Part shown: piece after piece, positions 55,780 to 64,000 of the stretch
Position numbering within the stretch: the first letter of the stretch is position 1
Layout of the letters: each line of letters begins with the position of its first letter
Source of the DNA: Phallus indusiatus
Taxonomy: Eukaryota; Basidiomycota; Agaricomycetes; Phallales; Phallaceae
Length of the DNA: 64,000 nucleotides
Direction of reading: 5' to 3'
Assembly: GCA_027605045.1 (NCBI GenBank)
Contig: JAQFWX010000014.1
Coordinates: 1,237,391 to 1,301,390 of the forward strand
Notes under the pieces: generated by a model
What the model was told of the DNA's origin: nothing
The model's database searches: none
The model's input: the letters and a program-made list of their open reading frames with translations, nothing else
Position numbers and translations under genes: made by a program

Positions 55780-56815
55780 ATTAAGAAAGATGGCGCTCAA
55801 AATCAGCCAAGCATCGAAAGAGCCCGGATTTCAGCACAACTCCTTCGATAATCAGGTGCAGTCTTGCCCGTCGCGGTTCTAGTCCATTATGCATTGGATT
55901 GTCAAAACGCCGGCTCTTGGTTCGCATCATTCTTCCCTCGCGTTGTCCAAGTATTACAACGACCAGCTACGGAGAAAAGAGACCACCGGTTCTACTTGAG
56001 CGAGGACAAAAGTCGTTGGGCCGAAGAAAGTTCCGTTGTCTAACAAAACGCTAAAATGGCAATTGTCGTAGCTGCATCTGGCGGTGCTCAACAACAAGAT
56101 AACAATCTAGGTTGTAGATTGAGGGGAAATTGGATGCAATTTATTCCGCTTTGAAGAAATATGGGCAAGTTACATTATCATGGCATTTGAATTAGTCTAT
56201 CTCACACTTCGTACCAGAGAAGAGAAAATATCCCTGAGATTTGGCGATGGCGGCAAAGATTGTACGATTCCCAGCCTTTCTCAAAATACTCAATAATACA
56301 CTCATAACTTCACTTTCACAATCAAAACGGACCCTGTCTCGCTTCATCTCTATGCGGCAGCTTTATACAACTGGCGCCGGACATACTCGTTACTCGAGAG
56401 TGACCAATGGTTCAAACACAGAAACAGACGTATTATACCAGCGCTCTACATATTCCTGCCCCTAAACTCGAATTATTCATTATCATATTCGGAAAAGACG
56501 TACAACCTCACTTTATTCCGTCAAAGCGGCGAAACTGGTATGAAAGACGCGCTACGGGCGTACAACACTGCTTTCCCGAGCGTCGAAGCCATCTTGATTG
56601 TAATACGAAGAACAGAACCTCATGGAGGTGGGTATAACATATCTAGATTCGTGAAACTCTCTGAATGATCAGTTGCATAGGAAGATCGTCTACGTCAAAC
56701 CCGACTGATATAATGGATTGGTCGTACTCGGACGTTTGGAGCTTTTCACGCACATTGAGAGTAGAATTTTGTAGTCTCTATGATATCGGGTATGTGATCA
56801 ATATCCAGCTCAGTC
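55780..56815 (+). pseudogene. FAD synthase pseudogene 4
   Basis: Weaker match than copies 2 and 3 and independent damage. It keeps the CAACAACAA codons, but has a frame change in GTAGATTGAGGGGAAATTGG, a donor changed from GGTAAAG to GGCAAG near 56165, a PP-loop altered to RFGDGGK, and a deletion of about 35 bp joining PTD to TGGTCGTACTC near 56705. The match ends near 56815. Confidence 0.75.
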
Positions 56816-56828
56816 ATGTGTAATTCTG

Positions 56829-57090
56829 AAAAAATGGCATTCGAATAAGCCGGGCATCGAAGGGGCCCGCCGGGTCTTGTTCCATCAAATTTCAGTACAA
56901 CTTATGTTTTATCGTGGATGTCAAACGCTGGTTTTTTTCCGCATCATTCTGCATTCGCGTTGTTGAAATATTTATTACCATTCTCTCCGCACGCTACTAA
57001 ATGTGGAGATTCATTAACGAGGACGAAACAGGAAAAGGTTATTTACATAATTTGTGAGTCATTGAAGCTTGAAGAAACTTCCGTTTTCTG
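56829..57090 (+). pseudogene. fifth FAD synthase 5'-flank relic
   Basis: Words in order match the upstream region of pseudogene 4 (55795-56050): CGGGCATCGAAGGGGCC, TTTCAGTACAACTT, CGCATCATTCTGCATTCGCGTTG, GAAGAAACTTCCGTTTTCTGAC. No coding exon follows. Confidence 0.5.
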
Positions 57091-58842
57091 ACACGCCTTG
57101 AAGCGACCATTATATGCGCTGTCATCACCCCGATTTGGACACGAAGGCAGCAACAACATTCGCGAAACTGTTACACAACTGATTTTATACAATATAATAG
57201 AAGGAGGATGAATCATTGCCATACAAGCCTGTTCCTACATAACCCGGTTTTATGGGTCATGCGCGAAATTAAATCAGGCCCATCATCACACGTATCATGT
57301 AGCTGTCGTGGCGCATCTGTCAATACAGCCTACCTACCGTTCCAGTCTGGAGTCCGTTTTCAAGCTTCTGTTGACAATTCCAGTAGCTCCACTTCTAGTG
57401 AATGTCCCAATAGCCGGTATCAAGCACGATCGGGCATAGCTACCCGACCATTAATATCCACTGAGCAAGTCAACCATAGTCGTAATCGGTAGTTACCGAT
57501 GTATAACAATAAACCATATTGTGTGAAACCAGTAACTGTCATTAGTTTTTAATGCATCCCAATGGACTTTTATGCTGTGTATTACCCTAAAAATCAAATG
57601 AAAGTATGAAGACAAGTCTTTTTTGTCCTATGCTTTCAAAGTCAATCGTTGAAAGCTTGCTTCATAATATGCGCATCATAATAATTAATCAATCCACCTC
57701 CGCGCATTCACATGCAAAGCGTCTGCTACATGTACATATACAGGACACAGGATTTTATTTGCAATCTGCAGCCATCTATCTAGTATGTACTATAGTAGTA
57801 CATACCAGGAGTTACAAGATTCATCACTCTTCGTGGTTCTCTCCTCTCCCTCTTCACCATGTCTCTATATTTACCCATAGTCATCAGACTTAGTACTAAT
57901 CGCTAGTACCCAATGAGCTCCATTGGTTTTAACTCGCCGCGCGAGACCGTGGTACTGACAGCGAAAGGGTTCCACTGAGTCCCTCTAGCGTTCAGATGGA
58001 CCGGAATACATCAATTCAACAGTTTTCCTCGGCGCAAGTCCCATTCCAATTGCCACATCAGTATCAGACAGCCTGAATCGAGCTTGAATTGTGATTGTTC
58101 AAATCGTGACGGAAAATTTCCCTTTTTTGTGGCAACATTACATTGACGCTGCAACTATTTTCCGTTCAACATCAAAGCGGTTTAATAAACTACTGTTTAT
58201 TCGAAGGATGATATCAACGGGAGTTAGAGATGCAAACGGAAAACCTTATTCGCGGTACAAATTTCATTGTTTGCGCATGCATGTGCAATGATAGCTATCG
58301 CAATGACTTTGTTTATGTTGGTTGTTAATTTGTTTCTAAATTAACAGCACCTATCAATCATAATGTATTTATTAGAACAATCAACGTTACTCTTCATTCA
58401 CCCCTTTCAATGGAACCGAGCCGTTTCCGAGTCGAGCGACTGTCTCAGCTCGGAAGTTAGCGATGAAACTGATCTGAATGAGTACTATCAGCAGGTATAT
58501 TTACTTAAGCCATTTATTCCTCAATCATGTAACTGACTGGGCTGATTATGTTCAAGAATTTTCCTGTACATGTGCGCGTTGATCGAGGTAATGGCTTGCA
58601 CAACCGGACGCCGAGTCCGCTTCATGTCACGCTTTTTCTTGTATCGGTGTCAAAGATGGGTTCTTTTAAGGCGATGACTATTTGATTTTCCAATACAAAG
58701 TTTTATGGTAATAATAGGCCGCCAGTTTGTCCCATGTGGTGCATCCACAAATCAAGGAATGTCACAAGAGAAAAGTTCTGACTTCAGTCAAAACTTCCCA
58801 TGCATTTGATATATGTTCCTAAATCTCTGATGCAGGTCGATG
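57091..58842. other. intergenic; contains a copy of the 5.7-7.3 kb segment
   Basis: From about 57373 to 57990 the sequence is a diverged copy of 5700-7350 without the LTRs found there. The rest has no supported gene. Confidence 0.4.
57373..57990 (+). repeat. dispersed duplicate of the 5.7-7.3 kb segment
   Basis: Shared words in the same order: CCAGTAGCTCC.CTTCTAGT, CCCAATAGCCGG, GGTAGTTACCGATG, TTAGTTTTTAATG, AGACAAG, ATTTGCA..CAGCCATCTA, CCAGGAGTTACAA, GTACTGACAGCGAA. The left copy carries the LTR-A pair (5861-6647) and LTR-D (6953-7214), both missing here. Confidence 0.65.
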
Positions 58843-60023
58843 TCACAAAGGATCGCCTTCCACATGGGGGGCCAAAAAATTTGACTTCTCTTCGAAATCG
58901 AAATTCAAGCCAAGGTCCGCACTGTGCCGCACGTCACACGAAGCGGGCGATTTGAAAAAAATCAACCCCAAGCTTCCTGTTGGCTGGGCCGATCCCATAT
59001 CTAAATCAGGACTATCATTTCGCCCAGTGCTTCCGACCCCGAGCGGGATGTCATCAGTGGAACGGTTTGAGCGAAGCGAACGTGTTAATTGTTCATCTAT
59101 TTCAGATCTGGCGTCATTTGAATTTTGTTGGAAATTAGGCTGTACAACGTCGTCGATTGGGCTTTCAGGTTCGTCAGGAGGAAGTGGAACAGTCGGAATT
59201 AGAGGTGTAGGAGGGATAGGTAATTCTGAATTCCCGGTATGGGATGAATATACAGATGTGACTGAGGTTCGTGCAGGGAAGTTGGTATATGTTAATGATG
59301 TACTGGATATTCGATCGTCCGTTTGAGAATCAACAACGGAACCGATGTTGTCTACAGGAATGTTTTGAGTATGAGAAATTGAGTACGGGGAGCATGGTGG
59401 TAGGGTGCTTTCGAGATATGGAGGAACAGGCGGTGGTTCATTAAACGTTATTGTGTTCGCCGATTGTAGTGGTCGTGGTCTAGGACAGTTCTAAAGAAGC
59501 AAGCTGAGAATAATTGAATATACCTTATGTCGAGGTTAATTCCTTCGCTTGCTGTCACTGAGGCATTGGTGCGTGTCAGCCGTCTAAGGCTGCCCCAACC
59601 CCATTTACTTATGTTTCTCCTACATCCGAAACCTAAAGCAAGGAAAAGGCCGACGGACATGCAAGCTAATACTGTTGAATATACGAATCGAGATCCCTAG
59701 TCGGTGAAGAGCGTTCTTGCTGAATTATTGGGGCACTTACTTAGAGCAAATACAACAATTAAACTGACGCAAACACTATTACACGTAAACATCGGACCGT
59801 TTGAAGTCGGGATTGTCTGGTAATTGACGTTGTGAGCCCCAAAGAAAAAGAGGGAGGTTGGTGTTCGAGAGATACAAGGGACAATACTTGCTCTTATTTT
59901 TGTAGGGTACGGCCCAGAGGCTGTGGTGGTATTAGACGCTTCTACCTCGGAACCGTAGAAGTGATTTACATCCCTGCCAGTGTGGCTAACATTCAGGGTG
60001 ACCGGACTTGAGTTCATATACAT
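58843..60023 (-). CDS. type-C single-pass membrane protein (intact)
   Basis: Exons 60023-59741, 59671-59524, 59479-58843; 1068 nt, 355 residues, in phase. ATG at 60023 (MYMNSSPVTLNVSH); ectodomain of about 85 residues with N-glycosylation sites; TM start MFTCNSVCVSLIVVFAL, then ACMSVGLFLALGFGCRRN (148-nt exon, the same length as in type B). The tail has PPPVPPYLESTLPPCSPYS, TSVTSVYSSHTGNSELPIPP, TPLIPTVPLPP, Ser/Asp-rich stretches, PTGSLGLIFF (compare GSLGLILG ending type A), and a further 30-residue extension ending VEGDPL. It differs from A and B in lacking the tiny first exon. No known family recognised; membrane location and tail orientation are inferred from charge. Confidence 0.7.
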
Positions 60024-63000
60024 TTCTGTAATAGATCAGCTGGGAAGATTGCTTGGACTGACGGCACCGACGCACCGGTGCCGATGAGCTCGATAGAGGA
60101 TCTCGAAGGAAGAGAGAGGGGATGTGCCACTGGTGTCAAACAGATAACGAAAGGCTATGGAAATAACACACAGAAGGCGATAGTTGTAACGCTGTAAATG
60201 GGGAATGAAAATGTCGTGGAGGAATTGAGTTGGGATGACGGGCTTTTATGACTTTCATCTCGTGAGCATTGCGCCTTGTCGGCCTTCACTGGACCGATAC
60301 CTGTATTCCCACTGCTATCGGTCAATTAGATCTGGGATCCGATTAAAATCCGGATGTTGCTAATGGCAATGGTATGCGAGCGCTGCGCTTAGCTTGCGAG
60401 CTACGGATCTGGACAGTACAATTAATATATTTCCACTGGTAAATAGTGTCAAGTTCGCAATGATGCTTCGGCGAGTACGGGAGCTTATTTCCCGAAAGGA
60501 AGCTATGACAATTTTCGTAGATTGATTGATGTAGACTGAATAGAAAATATAACAACTCCAAAGGACGATTCCTACGAGGAATCCGGTATTGGAATTTTAG
60601 GAAAATATACATCTGCCGAGCGATTTTGTGCCATGCTAACACGGGCGTTGGCACTGATATCGAAGTTTTCCGCCCTTCAATTAACACTGGGAAAAAAACT
60701 AAAAATGAGAGTTGGCGTCGTTCATATGATGATGTGATTGATTTCAACGAGAGCATTCCCAGACTAAAATGAGTAAGGTGGCGTACTTTTTTTCCCACTT
60801 AACACAGCCTAATTTAATTATATTCAACCCACTCAGGAACACACTGTCAATCAAAAGAATCATGAATATATGCATACAATAATACCAGTACATATTTGGC
60901 GTTCGAGTTATCTAGTCACATACTCGGAATCAGTATTGAGAAAGGAACATCTTTCCGCAGGGCTGGAAAGGTACCTGATCATTTCTTTAAAAAAGAAATT
61001 TACATAACTGTTTATGCATCACTCAAATTCATGATGAGCGTAATTAGCTTACTTAGTGAATCAAAACGCTTAGCTGTCTGCAATATCAATATCGAGAATA
61101 TGCAGAAAATAATATGATAGGGAATTGAAAATTATTTGATAGAGTATTCGAAGATGGAACTACTAGATTTGTCAGAAGATATTATAACATTTGATTTAGA
61201 AGACGAATATGCTGTAATCAGGGCGCCATGCAGAGAAGCCAGGAGATTTCTACAGGGGAGCAGTATATTAGTTAACAGCGGAAGACACGGAAATCTCTCT
61301 CTGCCCTTCGGAATAAAGGGGGTTTGGGCTGCTCCTGTGGTTGAATGTTGTTTTGAAATGATAGTGAATGTAGTTTGTGACCACGAGTCTAATAGAACGG
61401 AAAATGAAGGCTGGGGAGGGTTCGCGACAATGATAGTCACGGTGACATGGAAGAGGACTGTAATATCCCCATCGGGTCTTGCTCTACCCCGCATACCCAT
61501 GCATAGAAGGGTAACTACACCGATGAATATCACTATGTAACGGGTGGCGGGAAGAGTACGGGTGGCGTTGTTTATGGCGGGGTTGGATGACGTACTCAGT
61601 TGTGAAATAAACGTTCTGAGTTATCCGATGTCGATGACGTTTGATCCCGTTTACGGCTCGAGTTATTTGTATCTTCATTACACTAATGGATCGCGATCCA
61701 ATTGGAAATTTCTTCACAACGAGTGTCGTTCGAGTTTAAATCGGACTTTGCTTTCAAATTCAGAAGTTGGGAGATTATCAAACTCTAAAACGTAATTAAA
61801 TAAGCACTCTGGTCAGAGCAGTCAAGACCTACATACTCCTACAAGCCTAAATAAAGCACATGGGCATGTATCGGCCCATGGGGTCCCATAGCACTACCTG
61901 GCAGAAAACGTGCCTCACAAGAGACAATGAAAAAAAAACAGGGCCTTGTTTGATTTTCCGTCAGAAAATTGGGAGCCGCGTATGTGTTTCGCACACAAGA
62001 CCGCAGTGGGTGAATTCAAAAAATCGTGCTGAACATCATTGATATTGCTTGGTCCCCAGCGACGACGCGTTCGCTTCAATTCATTCGCGATCTAGACAGT
62101 CTATAAAATTGAGATTAGATGACAACAAAGACGTGTTTAAACGGAAAAAAAGACAGTGGATTTGCCTGCAAAGGTCAAGTGCCGTTGCGTTGCAGTGAGG
62201 GGATCCTTCATTAGAAGGCAGACAAGAACTTCACACAAACTACAACACCGCATTGACGGCAGACGCAAAGCTAGCGTCACCGCTTTTCGACGTTCGCCTC
62301 CGCAGTCTGCATTCTCCAGCGTGACCGTCGCACAGATTGCACGGCGCTTGAAAATGAAAGGCAGGGAATTGTAACTGTTTAAATCGCATCCCATATACAG
62401 ATTAGATGTTAGGAAAGTGACAGTCACGCGGTCACGGTGAGTGGATCCCCGTGGGCCATAGATCTTGTCGTTGTTTTCTCTCGACCTCTCAACCCAGGTC
62501 TCCGTACGACACTCAACCCGGCTTGACGAAGCTGGCTAATCCTGGACCTCGCTCACCGTTGACTTCAAACGTCGTTGGCTATAGTTCTTAGTTTTCCCAG
62601 CTTACGTCATTTTTTTTTTGGAAAGGTATGTTAGATCCAATGCCATCTGTTGAAATTTTTCGCTCGGGTTCTGCTCAGTTGATCACTGATTCGCTTCCTG
62701 ATATCTAGTTAAGACTTTTGACTAAAATTTATTTTCTGTTTTTGGACAGGACTGTTTTGAGAGCATTGCATATGGCCAACGGACGGATGTTCTCCGGAGT
62801 CCGTTACCGTCGATCAACAAGACGCCTCTACGAAATTTCTTTTGTGCAGCTGCAGGTCAGACCTTTTTATTGCTCGTTGCCGCGCGACCCTCCCTCTTTG
62901 ATCGCTGGGTAAGGAAACGCGATTATGTAGGTTTGAGAATAAATACTGAATTCAGCTTTATTTAGTCTCTTGATTTTTTTTTACATAGATATTTCATCAC

Positions 63001-63166
63001 GAAGCTTTAAAAAGACTGGTTATCTTTGCCCCGCAGTGCACGCGTACTGTAATTTCAATTCTGATGGCGTTTGTGTTTCCGTCCGCCAGGTTCCATAACT
63101 TACAATCTCTTGCTATCCCAATTCGCAATTTCTTCATCTCCTCGTTTCTGTCTCCAATCCTGCTAA
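60024..63166. other. intergenic with unassigned frames; unit-4 spacer at the right
   Basis: Frames at 60798-60343 minus and 61620-61132 minus are open but unrecognised; the latter contains a hydrophobic YIVIFIGVVTLLCMGM followed by a Ser/Thr-rich region and could be a small membrane protein (low confidence). 62150-62410 matches the spacer near 46060-46260, and 62410-63160 matches 26050-26740. Confidence 0.35.
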
Positions 63167-63873
63167 TTATCCCAATATCAATCCCAAACTCCCGATTGGT
63201 TCCATGTTTAAGTTCGGGTCATAGCCCCCGTTCTCGATGCTTTCTGTTTCGCTAACAATCGTGGACTCGGGGCGGGATTGTATGCTAGCATTATCTTCGT
63301 AATTGGAAGGGATTGGGTTATGCTGAAGAAGATAATTGTAGTCGTCAACAGGAGGGAGCGAAATAGTTGACATAACAGGCGTAGCAGGTATAAACAATTC
63401 ACCGGTGTCAGTATTCAAAGACGTTACTGACGTTGGTGCTGATTCAAAGCTGGAATTTGTGAGCGTCACAATGGACGTCTGATCATCAAGAGACGCGTTG
63501 TCAACAGGAAGGCTGCAAGTAATATCGTCCGATGTTGGAAAAACATCTCCAAGGTGAGGAGGGATGACTGGAAGCTCACGAGAACCTGACGTTTGTGATC
63601 TAGAAAAATCCATAACGGGAATAATATAAGAAATGAGACCCAAATTCACCTTCTGGTATCTAGATTTATTGTCGTTCCTGCCACTGAGGAAATGTTTCGT
63701 GGTTGACTGCGGTCTTTGATCCATTGGCCCCGGAACCTTCTGCATGTCCAACCCAAGAAAAGCAAGGGACCAATGCATATCGCTGTTACAGAAGTAAGTA
63801 ATCTCGAGAATGCTTTTCGATGAAGAAACTCCCTCACTTATTACAGCAAAGACGATCCTACCTACGCGTTGAT
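63167..63873 (-). pseudogene. type-A membrane protein, unit 4, 5' truncated
   Basis: Exon 4 at 63599-63167 and exon 3 at 63782-63650 are open and in phase (ICIGPLLFLGWTCRRFRGQW; tail ending PIGSLGLILG with the TSVTSLNTDTGELFIPATP block). Exon 2 ends at 63838 with GRIVFAVI but homology stops near 63873; the CNGVC motif, ectodomain and first exon are missing. It appears cut by a rearrangement. Confidence 0.65.
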
Positions 63874-64000
63874 ACGCGCGCCTCAGGAGCGAACAGGGAA
63901 GATGAGGGAATCAGCGGATGTGTGCTCCATCAGTAATCTGGGTTTCATCTCTGGAGCACGTTCCCCGATCTGGAAGTCTCTGAAGCGCTCTGGAGACGTC
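63874..64000. repeat. copy of the sequence left of the hAT-like MITE
   Basis: GGGTTTCATCTCTGG..CA..TTCCCCGATCTGGAAGTCTCTGAAGCGCTCTGGAGACGTC resembles 4475-4532 plus the base after the MITE (TCTCTCAAGCGCTCCAGAGACG then TCC), without the MITE. It is the empty counterpart of that insertion. Confidence 0.5.

Noticed and set aside
58952..59326. 124-codon plus-strand frame
   Set aside because: It is the antisense of the third exon of the type-C gene and starts with TTG.
61132..61620. Possible secreted or membrane protein on the minus strand
   Set aside because: It has a hydrophobic segment but no convincing start, splice context or family; kept only as a note in the spacer entry.
1..64000. tRNA or rRNA genes
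   Set aside because: I looked for cloverleaf-like A/B box patterns and rRNA words while reading and saw none; the GGCTCGCCG palindromes belong to LTR-C. A tRNAscan-SE run would settle this.

Overview
The window reads as nuclear DNA of a mushroom-forming basidiomycete (Agaricomycete). Genes are cut by many GT-AG introns of about 48-70 nt. The recognisable families are fungal (a DUF6533-like membrane protein, a FAD1-type FAD synthase). The transposons are those of filamentous fungi: a chromodomain Ty3/gypsy element, Ty1/copia, hAT-like and CACTA-like DNA elements, and many solo LTRs. I see no rRNA or tRNA gene and no CRISPR array.

Left part (1-20.4 kb). Two related DUF6533-like multi-pass membrane protein genes lie on the minus strand (1990-3791, probably broken; 15280-16914, better preserved), with a fragment of a third at 512-673. 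Between them is a mobile-element field (3.8-8.4 kb) with five solo LTRs of three families, four with perfect 5-bp target duplications and one with a decayed one. One LTR sits inside another in opposite orientation. A 423-bp hAT-like MITE and a fold-back element are also there. The best single-copy gene is at 12069-14537 (minus): an 11-exon, 623-codon model that fuses an AIG2/gamma-glutamylcyclotransferase-like domain to a complete class V PLP aminotransferase. A decayed PIF1/Helitron-type helicase is at about 18.6-19.1 kb.

Right part (20.4-64 kb). A tandem array repeats, in the order FAD synthase (+), small single-pass membrane protein type B (+), and membrane protein type A (-). Unit 1 has an intact FAD1 gene (20484-21787); the FAD1 copies of units 2, 3 and 4 are pseudogenes. 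Types A, B and C (C at 58843-60023) share one architecture: a short ectodomain, a TM segment opened by a C-N-G-V-C motif, an Arg-rich stop-transfer stretch, and a cytoplasmic tail with PPxY-like and PTxPLPP motifs. The introns after the TM start and after the stop-transfer stretch sit at identical phases. B2, A2, A3 and C give fully open spliced models. I do not recognise this family.

Transposons have broken the array. A CACTA-like non-autonomous element (27695-29308), itself carrying a solo LTR, disrupts A1. A 12.25-kb nest (31418-43668) splits FAD1 pseudogene 2: a truncated copia element contains the end of a second LTR element, a chromovirus with two apparently identical 400-bp LTRs (32732-39737, its gag interrupted by a solo LTR), and the 3' end of a third LTR element. 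The chromovirus shows the hallmarks of Tf1/sushi-type self-priming. Several insertions can be checked inside the window because paralogous units keep the empty site.

Limits: all splice models, homologies and repeat comparisons were done by eye. No database search, alignment program or expression data were used.
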